From contig CM020501.1 in assembly GCA_009823395.1 (NCBI GenBank), positions 4,678,361 through 4,742,360 on the forward strand: a DNA stretch of 64,000 bases, given 5' to 3'. Position 1 is the stretch's first letter. Each line of letters opens with the position of its first letter. Shown here piece after piece: positions 1-12,507 of this stretch. Source of the DNA: Thamnaconus septentrionalis (taxonomy: Eukaryota > Chordata > Actinopteri > Tetraodontiformes > Monacanthidae). The notes beneath the pieces were generated by a model that searched no databases, was not told the origin of the DNA, and worked only from the letters and a program-made list of their open reading frames with translations. The position numbers and the translations under genes were made by a program.

Positions 1-1094
1 TTTCTTTGTCTCTGTCGGATGCAGGAAGACTCCAACAGTTGTAAACATCCATTTATATCAGGCTTATCTGCGACCGAGACGGTTTTCCCTCCTGCTTTGT
101 GGGACGGGAGGCGGCAACAATCCGTAAACGCTTTGTTGTTCCTTCAGCATTTTCTTGGTGATGACAACGCTGATTTTGTTAAAGCCGTGTTACATCTCCA
201 GGTGCTGTTTGGTGCTCCAGCGTGAGGGGATTTCCACCTCTGTAAGCCAGGCGATGACACGCAGCTTCATGTGACTCGATGGTCGTCAGCCTGAAAACTG
301 CGTTTGAAGTTTCTGTCTCATTGCTTCTCTTGCTGGGGATGACTGAGAGTCCCAGGGCGAAGACACAGGCAGAGGAGGTCAGCATTGCCACCACGTGTTT
401 GTCAGATCAGGTTATTAACCTGCTGACCGTGGAAGAGTTGGGTGAAATCTAACAGTTGCAGATTGACTTCAGGGTCCCACACGATGCAGTTTTTTCAGCT
501 TTGCACAAAGACTTATCGACACTGCCGATAGCACCACATTTAGCCCGCTGTTCACAGCCTGCTGCTAAAATGATGCTTTGTTTAACTTGGTCGCAGAGGG
601 CCCAACAAAAGCCTGGTTGAGGTGTCACCACCTGGGAGACATCTCAGCAAAACATCTTCTGTGACATCACAAAGGGACTGATTTGGAGAACTTTGTGTTT
701 TAGCAGACACTATTCTCAGAGACGGAGAAAACAAAAGTGTGTAGAAAAGATGGGGGTAAAGAATTTTGCAATCTGTTGCACCCTTAGGAGTCTAATGAAA
801 GGATTTATGGGCAGACAAAGCGGTGAACGTGTTTGCAGAGATGCGACAAGTGGTTTAGTGGCTCTTCATCTTATCGGGATACAATCACGACTCATTCGGG
901 CGGGGACGCACGCTGCTGCAGGTGTGGCTTTATCGCCCGATTTATACGCCGTGCGCAGTTTTCTGTCGACGATGGGGATGCCGCCGCGCCCTCCACGGCC
1001 ACGGATAAAAAATGATTCTCTATCTGACCTCTGCCACCTCGTTTTTTTCGCCCACTTTCACCCAGTAAATTAGTGCAGCTGCACCACACTTAAA

Positions 1095-1470
1095 TGGGTC
1101 CCCCTCTTTTCTCTCTCTCTCTGTCTCCGGGAGTGTACGAGAGCGAGGATGAATCCTCCCTTTGTGCTCCGTCCGCAGAGTCGCCCCCCTCCCCCCCTCC
1201 ACCGCCTCCCACTCCGACCCCCACACCCCACCCACCCCTCTATAGTTTCTTGCCTTCTCGTCCCCTTTTATTCGGGCTGCGGCGGCGGCAGCGCTGCTGA
1301 GCTGGTGGTTGCTGGCAGGTGGTGGTGGTGGTGGTGGCGGCGGCGGGGAAGGGATGGAGGATGAGGAGGGGGCGAACTTGTTGGACCACATTCCTGTGCA
1401 GCTGTGGAGGCTGGTGCAGACTGGGAGGAGTGTGTGTGTGTGTGTGTGTGTGTGTGGGGGGGGGGGGTAG
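1095..1470. repeat. Low-complexity polypyrimidine / GGT / TG / poly-G block
   Basis: A C/T-rich run (about 1095-1215, mostly C) is followed by GGT then GGC repeats (about 1318-1347), a (TG)13 tract at 1431-1456 and a run of about 12 G. The minus-strand frame across it encodes a proline run and an alanine run, which is what such repeats give by chance. The G-rich part could form a G-quadruplex. I see no gene here. Confidence 0.75.
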
Positions 1471-4186
1471 ATGGTAGGGGTGGGGGGGAGCAGGATCATC
1501 ATTGCGTTTTGCAGGGCATCATGAATGGCCTATTGTTTGCTGGTTCACTGTGTCCGCATCTCTGTGCTGCTGCTGCTGCTTCTGCTGGACGGGGGAAGAA
1601 ATACTGGAGAGAAGGGATAAAGGAAAAGGGGCATTTAGCAATATAGCAATTTTTTTTTTTTTTTTAAAGAAAGGATGGTGAGAGGTGAATGAGAGGCGCG
1701 AGAGTCAAAGTGAAAAAGCTAGGGTCTCATTTTGGGCTTCTGACTCAGAATCAGGGGGATGTTGAAACCCGGCCGGTGATGGTGGTGATGGTGGTGATGA
1801 GGATGGGGATGACGGCCGAGCACACAATGGTGGCTTTCATTTTATGACTCCATGACTGTTTGGGCCCCTGGGGAGGACATGCCAGCAAGCTGTTTAGTCA
1901 TTCATATGTGTCGGCTGTAAACAACACATTAAATGTCTCCCTCCGGCGGTCATGCGAAGACCGAATCCACAGTGATAGCCACAAGTGTCTCCTGACCTTT
2001 TTGTCAGGTGTGACTAACTCTTATTTCGCAGCAGATTTATGATACTCACGTCGAAATGTGAATATCTATATCTACAAAGAAACAACATATACAGTCTATG
2101 TTGTTTCTCTCTCCTACACGTGTGTATATATATATTTATATATAAACAGCAAATGTGAGTATGGGTGAATATTGCTGGCTTGAGCATTAACAGCTCAATT
2201 TAAGATATGTCTGCTGATAAAACTGATAAAGTCTGTTGATTTTCACCCCTTGGTAACATTTTAAATCTGTTAGTGAGCTTTGCTTCCCCAAAACAAGTGT
2301 TCTTTGAAACACATTGCAAGCTTTATCGTGGAATTTAAAAAGTATTTTTTAAAAATGTAAACTGATTAATTAAACATTTGTCATCATCTTTGGTATTGAG
2401 TCACCACCTACTTAAGCAAGGCTTATTGGTTTTTTTGCTTTATCAACAACACATCTTGTTGTCAGTGCTGTAATTTATTAAGTCTGTGCTGGAAAACCAG
2501 TTTGAAAGGGCTGTTATTGTCAGTTTCTTAAATAGTTTTTTGCTCTGGTCAGTTTCTCTGCTAATATCCTGGCAGTTTAAAACACGGGTGTACTGTTTAC
2601 ATATGTTTTCTGCCTTTTTAAAATTACTTCTCAGTTTCATCATGTGAAACAATGAGTCAATATATACACATTGTTAATCAGTCCAACAAAAAAAAAAATC
2701 CCACTACACATGATTAAAAACACAAGAGAAAATACAGACACTTGCAGTCAGTGCACCATGTTCCTAAGATTTCAGAGCGATAACTGCATACACATAAACA
2801 AAAATAATCACTCCGTTTTTTCATTTATTACATGTTTTCAACAACAAACTGCTTCAAAAAAGTCTGTAATCATAAAAAGTTTTACCTTGAAATGAAAAAA
2901 AACATCAGTGCATTGGTCTGAAAGGCAACTTTTACAAGGTATCCAGTACAAAAATACCAATTGGAACTTTATGAGCTTTTCTCAAGCCGAGGGGATGAGG
3001 GAGAAAGTAGCGCATAATATTCAGACATCAGTTCTTCTCAGAACATTCAATTAGCCGGCGTGAACGAAAGAGAAAGAGAATGAGGAAGCGAGAGCCTGAG
3101 GGCTCCGAGGAGGAGACATGAAACAGACATGAAAGGGACTGTTGTTGTCAGAGCAAAGGGCCAACTTAAAGCACGGCAGAAAGATGGATGGACTATTTGT
3201 GAGGGAGTGAGAGATATCCGTGATGCCACGTTAGCCGATGAGTGTCTGTCATCTTGTTTGCCCGAGCCACGGGACAAACAGTCAGCAGAGCTGCGCAGGC
3301 CGAGAGGCGTGCTCAGACAGACGGACGGACAGGCCGATGACCAGACAGACTAATGGATAAGTGGAAGGCATGCAATAATTAAATTTCAAGTCGGTGTAAT
3401 TCATTTGGCCCTGTGGGCTGTTTATGTACTTGGGACAACGAGGGGTCTACGTGGAAGGAGCTGAGAGTTAAACTTGAGTCTTTCTGAAAATATCCAAAAA
3501 GTGTGACAAGAGTCAGTGACCGCAGCTCGCAGACACCCAATCAGCACTCTGCTCATGCACGGACGCTTGTGCTCGTCTCCCCGAGAGTGTGAACTCAGTG
3601 TGGAAGGCCCCGTCATGCTCGGTTTCAAAAATATGAAAGTGTCTTTGTTTTGGTGAAGCTTGGATGTAGAAGTAACTGCATAATCCTGGCAGTATTTCTT
3701 CTGTATAGTTTTGTTGTGCTGCAAATTACAATCAAGCCTCCTATTTTTGAAGGCTGTGTTATTTTTAGCACTGAGTGGGTGTGTCCATCAGCTGCGATAC
3801 TGTGTCGGAGGAGACAGTGAGGTAGTGGGTGCAAACCCAGAGACCCAGAGACAGAGATCAAGAATGTAAACTAATGCTCTTTCCAGTCAAACCATTGATT
3901 TTTTTTCTGATCAGGGTCGCTAAATTTCATCTCAAGGATTTGAAATGGATCTTATGGACTCAATATTCAAAAAAAGAGAAATGCTCATTGCACCAAGTCA
4001 GTATTTTTTTTATTCATAACACACACATAGATTAGACTTGACTTTATTCCCTCTGGTAGGCTCAACCAAGATGAAGAGTGATGATCTGGAATTTTTCCGC
4101 ATCCTTTATTTCAGCGAAAATGGCCACTTTGTCAAAATGTATGCTTTATTTTCAATCCATTCCTGTTTACATCAAGGAACTCTTTC

Positions 4187-4316
4187 TCATCCTTCCATCC
4201 ATTTTCCATCACCGCTTCTCCTGCACTCATGGTCACATGGCTGCTGGAGTCAACCTCAGCTGTCTATGGGTGAAGACAGGGTACACCCTGGAGAAGTCAC
4301 CACACAGATCAAATTT
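4187..4316 (-). mobile_element. L2-like LINE 3' end, degenerate
   Basis: Read on the minus strand this matches, imperfectly, the very common fish L2 (CR1-L2 clade) 3' end: a core of the form TCCAGGGTGTACCCTG, then a CTCCAGCAG-like part, then a GATGGAAAATGGATGGA tail. It lacks any reverse transcriptase region, as expected for a 5'-truncated copy. The family name is from memory of fish repeat sequences. Confidence 0.65.
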
Positions 4317-7300
4317 TTCTTAATGGTGTGACTCCTCAGTTTATGATAAACTGCTCTCCAGAAACCCTGCTAATTTGATGCAACATCTCACTTCCAAGTT
4401 AACTGTCTCTTTGAGAATAGAAGTTCCAGGACAAAGATACTCCCTGCTGCTTGGCCCTGCAGGCATTGTCTGTTTCTCATACATCGCCACACTCCCTTCT
4501 GATTCAGAAGAAAATACAACCAACCCAAACAAAAGTGTTAATATTTGGAAGCAATTTGACAGAATTAAGATTTTAAAATCCTCCAATCAATGTAGCTGTT
4601 AGGATTAACTGAGCTTTTCCTCGCCCTGTTTCTGGAAATTAAGCGCTTAGGTAAGTTACTTTGGAGTACAACTTTATTGCCTGTGTTTTAACTATAGATC
4701 AGATAGAAGACACTTTTTTTTTTAGTACATACAGGTTTGGGATTGATTGTTTCTGGGCCTCCTTCCAACACAAAACCCAACTGGACTTGGACCAAGAAAG
4801 GGACCATTAGTGAACTTAATGCAATCAATTGGGCATGTGGACCAGAAAAATTTGATGTAGGATATGATTTTCAGATCAAGCTCTTAGAAGAAGTAATTAG
4901 AAGGGGACAGTCCTCTTAAATATCTGCAGGCCGCTGTGTTATCTGCTTTGGCCCATTGTGCTAATTTTTTCTGAAGAAAATTAGAAAAAAAATAAGAAAA
5001 AATGAAGGACACCGTCCCTTTTACCTTCACACAGCAAATTAAGAGAGGCTATGCAGTGACTCAAAGGGAGAAGCATTGGAAACAGTATGAGAGGTTCTGT
5101 ATCCAGATTTTCCATGACATTAACTTTGCAGAGGGGTTAGAGCCTGAGCTGTTTACTAAAATGGATTAGCTAATCTAATTAGAAGGCCCACTTTGTTTTT
5201 TTGTTTTTTTTTGTTTTTTTCAATCAAAATGTTGTTTCGTCTTAATTTTTACCTTGTTGTATGTATGTGGTATGTATTTTTTTTTATGTTTGATATAGAT
5301 CAAGAAAAATAAACCTTTTTGCGAAACAAAAATGTGTGGATATTTAATATTTTTACTACTAGTAGTTGGATAGTTCACCTCAACAATATCTGGCTCTGAA
5401 TTATACTTGGGAGCCTCCAGGACAGGACGATATTTCACACCAGGGGCTTACAATCTTTACATATTTTAAATTGAACTATTTTCAAGTGTTTAGTATGTTT
5501 ATGGTATATGTAATGAATCCCATTACCCATCCCTATCCATTTAAAAACTAAAATCAACAGGTATTTAGATAAACTTGGATGCCTAGAAATAATGAGAACT
5601 ATTCAATTAACTAAGACATCTACCAATTATCCATTTAGTTAAAAAGAAGAAGACTATTGCAAAAACATCTTTCTCTTGTCTGGTCGCCAACATTTCAAAC
5701 TTTTCCTTGAAGATCTACACCAAGACTTTGACTTGCCACCTCACAGTGTGTTTATACATATCAAGTGGCATCACCAATAAACTTAAACCTGAATTTAATT
5801 CTAGACACTTCATTAAACCAAACAACAGGAAAAAAACGAACACGCACCATTAAACTATAAGTGTTGACAGCCAAAAAAAAAAAATTGTGATTTTAAAGTT
5901 ATCAAGCGAGTTAGTTACATGGGTCTTTCTCCCCAAGTAGATGCAACTAATGGGGATAATATCTCTGTAATTGAGATAGACAGACAGAAGCAGCAGATAG
6001 GCACGCAGGCAGCCAGTCAGAACTATCCAGAAGATGTTTGCCCTGTGGTGCTTCCCAGCCTGCTTCAGTGGAACCTCCACTGCTGTGCCGAGCTGTGGTG
6101 AGCACCACACAATACTCCTCTGTCCCAGCAGGCTGCCTCACAGCTCCACGGCACACAACAGCTCATTATGGGCCCCCAGATCCCCCGGTCACAGCTCCCA
6201 GTGCCTAAACACTGTGCCCCTGCTGAGCACACACACACTGTCACCGGCTCTGGTCGCACAGCCCCGGGCCACAAACAGCTAGTGGGGCCACAGAGGGCAC
6301 AGACATATAGTGGGTGTCACACACATGAAAGCACATGCAGCCATTCACACACTTAACCTACACGAAGATGAACACACACCATCCTATTAGCGTAGATCCT
6401 AGTCAGCCATTATCAGCCTTTGCAGGGGGGGTCACAGAGGTCGCCCAGCTGCTCTCCCTGTCGGATGCTGATGACAGAGGGGGTGTGACGGCCCGGTTAA
6501 TTAACCAACATCAGAAAACCGCTGGGAGAGACGAGGATGGGTGACAGACAGCAGTGAGAGCAGTAAATTGCACGGAGGGGAAATGGCTCGTTAGGGTGAA
6601 CAGGAGACGGCTTTAACCGAATCAAAGATCAGATGATTAGATTACAGGAGAGATGATCATACAGTGGTGGGTTTCCTCCTGAAAGTCATGCAGAGCGGTT
6701 CAAGCCAAGTGGTCATCACCTGGTTTTGGTCTTGTGTGGGTTGTAAAGATAGAACGGAGCAAATTGGAGAGGCATGTCTCGCTGGGATGGCTTGGCCAGA
6801 GCAGGAAGTTGCCATATTCATTTTTCATTTTATGAAGTGAGCTTTGCTTTCAGAAAGTAGCACAGCTTAGTATTCATTTATCTGAGCGTGTGAGTTAGAA
6901 GTAAAGTAATGACTTTCTTTTCAGACCATTCTCACGTAAACTCTCAAGAGGTTGTCTGTGAAAATCCCTGGAGAGAAACAGTTTCTGAAATATGTTTGGA
7001 TCAATTGTCTCTTGTTTTGCTGGTTGTCTTGACCATGTCTACAGTGCATGGCTAAATACTATAGCTGCCATGTGAATGGCAGATTAGATATTTGCATTAA
7101 TGTTCTGTGTAACGTGTGATAAATGACAGATATAGTGAGCGTGTGAAGGAAATCCTGCAATTCTCCTGGAACCCACATATTGATATAATAAGGAAACAAT
7201 GTCAAAGTTCATTACAATGTCACATACAATCAAGTACCTAAACTACTCATCACCATCCGCCTTGTGCTGTTCCACTGTGTGGGAGAGCACATATAAAACA

Positions 7301-7563
7301 AAACAATATTCCAACTTCAAAAAGAGTGATAAGAATTGTGGATAAATGCAACAGAGAAGAAACAAACTTGCACTTCAACTGAAAGTACAAAACTTCACTG
7401 ATGGTCTCTGCATTGAATACATTTGATGAATGTATTTGCTTTTGTTTAAAGTACAATGCAGCAGGCACTTTTCATATTAACAGGGAAACAACCTATTAGC
7501 TTAGAAGTTAAACTCATGAGAAAAGAGTTTAACTTTGCAATTGTAAAGTTGCATCAGTTTGCA

Positions 7564-7641
7564 CCCAACTTTACATTCATTCATTCATCTTCTATACCCG
7601 CTTATTCCAATTCAGGGTCAACTGAAGGCCCCAACTTTACA
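7564..7641 (-). mobile_element. Very short L2-like LINE tail with target-site duplication
   Basis: Positions 7576-7629 carry the end of an L2-like element in minus orientation (GAATGAATGAAT tail, CCGCTTATTCCAATTCAGGG core). The insert is bracketed by a perfect 12-bp direct repeat, CCCAACTTTACA, at 7564-7575 and 7630-7641. This is the expected target-site duplication of a severely 5'-truncated retrotransposition of only about 54 bp. Confidence 0.75.
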
Positions 7642-9881
7642 ATTTTTTGGTTTTTTTTTTTTACTTCTTCACAGAGGCTGCCTTTACAAATATCACAACT
7701 ACTACAGTAGCAAATGATTTTTATACTTCTTTTTTCAAGGAAAACTAAAATAATGTTTAAATTCAACTGATCATCTTGTGATTGTTGCAATAAAGTCTGG
7801 TTGTGCTCTTCTGACTCGTCACTGTACAATCACACTTTTCAACCAGGAAAATTGAGAAAAATGTGGTAAAATTTGGAACATTTTTAATTCAGTCACGAGT
7901 TGGTAAATCTGATGCCAATCATAAAATCAACAACAAAGCCTCAGTCTTGTAACTGTTCTGCTGAAAGTAGTTTCACTGTCCAACCACATGAGGGAGCTAC
8001 AGAACATTCCCAACAGAAAAGGAAGGGATAGCAGAGCCTGCTGCTGGTCTGTGGCGTGAGTGATTTTGACCTTCCCGAAACATTTAACTGCTACTCCCCG
8101 GCCCAGTTTTCCGCTGTGTTCTGCCATCAATTGTCGTGTTTTTTCTTTTTTCTGTTTTTCTGTCATTCGCATCACTGGAACTTCTGGACCCAGATACAAC
8201 TAAAAAAAAAATAGAGCTGCTCATGTTACACACTGTAAAGTTTGAATGATTAGAGATCGTTTTAGTTTAGTTGATGTGGTTGTATTTGTCCTTGGTACTG
8301 GATTTTTTTTCCTGTGGAACTGTCCAAAACTTTGGTGTCTGACTACAGTCTAATTCCATTCATTTACAATAGGCAGAGAGCACACAAAGCTTCAGTCTTA
8401 TTTAACGTATGTATGTATCTTAAATATGCTGATGATATTGCAATGAACTGCATGGTGAACCACTAATAAGAAAGATAGAAAATTAAGTATTTTCCCTCTA
8501 GATCAGGAAGAAAATGGTTATATGCTGAGTGTGACCAAGTCAAGTTAGCTGCAGGCTTGCTAGCAATGGTATGATAATTGTTGTTACATCATCACATCTT
8601 TGAATTTCAAAGGAGAAATTCTTTACGTCTGTATGTGTTTATTTATAATCTGTGATTAAAAAAACAACTTTGAATAAACCACAAGGCCTGGCTGAAATGT
8701 TGAAGTTGTTATTTGTGAGGCTTTCAGGTTCAATTTTGATATGAGGAACTAACTAACTGCTAAGCATGAATTTCTTCCCGCTGGGCACAACAAACAATAA
8801 AAACAAGGTCATTGTTTTTCAAATGCTACACTCAAGGCCAATAACCTTTTCTGATGACGGTGGTTTTTTTTACATCAGAGTTCCATTCAATGAAACAATA
8901 CTAATAATAATGATGTCAATGGTGTTTGAGCTTTTGCTGCTCAAAGACCCAGAGAAATCAAGGCAGGAGAATTAAAATGTGTTTGTAATCTTGTTCTGTC
9001 ATAACCTAGACAAACTGTACGCAAGTGAGAAAGGGTGCAACAGAAACAGTGCAAGTGTTAACAGTACATACTGTTGTTTATTTAGTTCTTTTTCTTACAA
9101 AACAACACACCGTTGAAAAATGTTTTCATGAGTTGATAAAAGTAAGAATAAAGTGCTCGGTCCAAACTACTAAATCTCTACTTACTTGAATATATCTGTT
9201 AAAATTGCCACTGAATTGGGTTTTGTGGTTCGAGATTTCATTTGAAATTCTTCTCTATAATGGAAAAATAGTGAGACACTGAAAAAAACATAATGTCTTG
9301 TTCCATAGTAATGAAATTTTACAGAACCTCGGGCAGGAAGACAAAAAGATCAACATACAGAAATACTTTAACACAGAGTAAATAAGTCAGTTGAAGTTGC
9401 ATGAGTGCTATGACTTGTAAGATTAGCAGATTTTATGTTATAAATGTATCTGTGAATGATACATAATCTGTTTTAAATAAAAATAAAGACACAGAGTATT
9501 TACAAAGAAATCAAGAACATTAGATTAGCCTTAACTGTAGATCATGTATTCTGTTGTTCCTGTAAAACAGGAAGCAACTCAGAAGCCTCATTTCAAGATA
9601 CCTCGTGATTCGAGGGAACCACCCCAGCAACTTTGTTCAAAGCATAGCTGGGCTGTGCGTTAAAATGCTGTACTTACAACTGAAAGTGTCAGAACCCAAA
9701 ACCTTTGTATAAGATAAAACCAACTGAAGTTTGAGACTGTGGCAGAAATTATCCTTCTTCTCCATCAGTTTCACATTTGAAACTGTGTCCCCCATCTTTG
9801 TTATTTCACATGAGTGCAAGAATCTGGTTGGGCACGTATACTAAAAGAGGACACTAAAGGAAGTGTGACCATTACCATTGA

Positions 9882-12350
9882 TTAAACCCCAGACTCCCTG
9901 CTGATGTATAAGGGTAGTGCGGGCTGTAGTCTGTCCAGGCTGATCTGATTCTCTGAGTCCAGAACACACAACATCTCCATTGTCTGCTCCTCAGCAAATG
10001 TCTCTTTGAACCCCAAGTGAACGTCATCTCTCATCTTAACCTCTCTGTCACCTCTCACATTCAGATTACTGGTCTTGTCTTTTGCATTCTCCTGGTCCTC
10101 ATCATCGCCGCAGCACAACGCTACCTCGTTCTCGTAGCAGAAAGCGCTGGGGGAGTGGGAGCCCATTAGGTGGCGGGCTGCCCGTGGGGCAAAAGGCGAT
10201 GGGGAGTGGGAATAATTTGAACTGGACGATGAGGACTGCCCACCACAACCTGTCATCTGGCCTAGTTCCCTGGCACTGCAGTGAGGTGTAGATGGCACTT
10301 GGTAAGTCTTGTGGAATCGGGAGTAGTCCACATGGTAGCGGTCACCTTTCTCAAAGACCACAGGCTCAAAGCGGTGACCCCAAAGGATCTCCTTGGCCAA
10401 GTAGGAGCTACGGGCCTGAGTGGTCATCGCTGTGGCTTCCACCATCCCCTCCAGGATGACCACAATTTCAAAGTCCTCCTTCTGCAGGTCAGCACGGCTC
10501 AGGTCATACAGAGGGCTGTTTTTGTTGATCTCATGGACCACCACGAGCGGCGAGACCAGGAAGAGCCTATCCAGCCCATCGTCGTAGCCGACATCAATGT
10601 CTGTTTGCTCTAAAGGGAGGTACTCGCCCTCCGCTGTTACGTGAGGCTTGATGAGTTGAGCGCGCACGTGCGCCTCAACGATGTGGCTTTTGCGCATGTT
10701 TCCCAGTCGCCACATGAGGCACAGCTTGCCATCCCGCATGGCAATGACGGCATGATGTGAGAAGAGTAGAGTCTGTGCACGTTTCTTGGGTCGCACCATC
10801 TTTGCCATGATGGTGCCAATCATGAAGGAGTCAATAATGCAGCCGACGATTGATTGCACCACAACGGTCACCACAGCGATGGGACATTCTTCAGTGACGC
10901 AGCGGAAACCGTATCCAATGGTGGTCTGGGTCTCGATGGAGAACAGAAACGCCCCAATGAAACCCTGAATGTGAAGAATGCATGGCCGCCTTTCGTCTTT
11001 ACCGTCGCCCGCGCTGTTTCGAGGATCCCCGTCCTCTACTGGAATATGTATGTCAAAGTCCCCATGAGCAAGTGCAACCCCCCAAAAGATAAAGCCAAAA
11101 ACCAACCAGGAAAGAAGAAAGGTGGTTGTGAAGATGAGCAGCAGGTAGCGCCAGCGTATGTCCACGCAGGTGGTAAAAATGTCTGCCAAATAGCGCCTTG
11201 GCTTGTCCTCCATGTTGTTGAAGACCACGTTGCACTGGCCGTTCTTCTTTACAAAGCGGCTTCGCAGGCGTCCTGTGCTGAGATCCAGGCCCAGACGACA
11301 GGCCGGGGAAGCCCGGCAGCTGTTGTGGATGATGGGCTCGTTCATCACTCTCAAAGACAACGCCCCTCTCCCCTCATCACTTCCTGGACACTCTCCTCCA
11401 CCCTCTTCGCCCCGAACGCAGGCCCCTGAGAGTGTCTGCTGAGTCAGCGGGCTGTGGCCATTGTGGAGGCCCATGCTGGATATCTTCAGGGCATCATCAT
11501 CTGTGGAAACAATGCTGTACCTGGAGAAAGAGGGTATACAGTTAGTTTGGATGATCTGCACACACTCTTGCCTTATGTCTACTACTGTCAGACCTCCAGT
11601 TATTTCTAACCAGTTCAGACCAAATCTTCTGTTCTATTAAAATTCAATTTGAATGCTGTATTCAGTGAAGTAGGGGCAAAAAGAAAATACTAAGGTTATT
11701 TACGTAGAATTGCAAAACTGATCTTTGAGCCCACACTATATTGATTCCTACACCCCAGTAACAGTATACCTTTTGTAGTGTGTCTGCAAACAGCAAATGT
11801 GAACTCCTCTAACAACATGGCATTTCAACAAATTTTAAATGGGGTAGGGAGGGTGACTTTGCCCACTAGCATATAAACCAGCAACATAGTGTCCATGCTT
11901 TACCTTTTCAATGAAAGGCCATGTGAACAATTTGCCCAATTTTCCCAATATTTACTAAAAATGTAATTTTTAGAAAATAATTACATCTTGTTCAAAATAT
12001 AAAGAAATTGAGTATCAAAAACTAATTTTTCACTACAAACTACAAAATAGGAAGGTCAGTTTTTTTAGTTGTCACTGGTCATTGAGTTTGTTAGGACAAA
12101 TCTTATGAGTAGATTTTTATGTATATTTTAAGTTAAATCATATTCCATACTACAGTTTGCAACAGGAAACAATGATTGTCACAAATAGGCAAAATCAAAG
12201 TCAATTTTGTAATATTTTTCAAGATTCCGGACAGTTTGCATTCAACTGCTGCAAATGTATGTCACCATCTTGTTTTTTTGGAAGGCATTAATTAGAAATT
12301 AACTATGTATAAACCTGTAAGTTGTACCTGTTGACACGCACAGCTCCCAT
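9882..12350 (-). CDS. kcnj4: Inward-rectifier K+ channel, Kir2.3-like (kcnj4)
   Basis: Coding exons: 12350-12328 (23 nt) and 11520-9882; 553 residues. The start MGAVRVNR is followed by YSIVS and is colinear with the Kir2.1 N-terminus. The large exon alone has no proper start: its codon 8 is split by the intron (donor at 12327, acceptor TTTCTCCAG at 11521). Visible features: [10 protein letters not shown] near residue 97, first membrane segment about 134-157, selectivity filter TIGYG at 208-212, second segment with rectification Asp238 in IIDSFM, PKKR at 252-255 for PIP2 binding, and a cytoplasmic domain with the [12 protein letters not shown] stretch. The core ([29 protein letters not shown]) and the C-terminus (about [10 protein letters not shown]) resemble Kir2.3 more than Kir2.1/2.2. 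The protein ends ESGV, a class I PDZ ligand. Role by family: tetrameric plasma-membrane channel setting resting potential in excitable cells. An ATG 69 nt upstream (12419) is also in frame but has weaker context. The paralogue assignment is less certain than the family. Confidence 0.9.
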
Positions 12351-12507
12351 GGCACCTGTGATCATTAGGCTTTGTCTGCGAGGGCAGTATTGTAGGATGG
12401 GGCGGGTAGATCCAACCATTAAAGTACTCTTGCTTTAACAGGGAGGCAGTCTGGCTTCAGGTCTGTTTTGACTTCCACATCAACATTGACTTCACATGAT
12501 TCATTTT
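12351..12507 (-). other. kcnj4: 5' UTR part of the Kir2.3-like start exon, with uORFs
   Basis: On the minus strand a long pyrimidine tract ends in TTGACAG at 12508, so the exon probably starts at 12507 and runs through the ATG at 12350. The leader contains an upstream ORF of 15 codons beginning at 12504, a nested ATG-TGA start-stop element, and the in-frame ATG at 12419. The main ATG has good context (GCCATGG). Confidence 0.6.

Larger units (their letters stand above)
1..9881. other. Gene-free flank 3' of the Kir2.3-like gene
   Basis: I find no exon here with recognisable protein similarity and matching splice sites on either strand; the short open frames look like chance. It holds a low-complexity GC-rich block at 1.1-1.5 kb, two L2-like LINE tails (near 4.2 and 7.6 kb) and AT-rich DNA. 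The part from about 8 to 9.88 kb may carry 3' UTR of the minus-strand channel gene, but no single polyadenylation signal stands out. Confidence 0.5.

Noticed and set aside
1020..1502. 160-residue minus-strand frame with Pro and Ala runs
   Set aside because: It is the translation of simple repeats, with no domain and no splice context.
11521..11561. [13 protein letters not shown] as the N-terminus of the channel
   Set aside because: These codons lie upstream of a good splice acceptor and have no Kir2 similarity; the upstream exon supplies a matching Kir2.1-like start in the correct phase.
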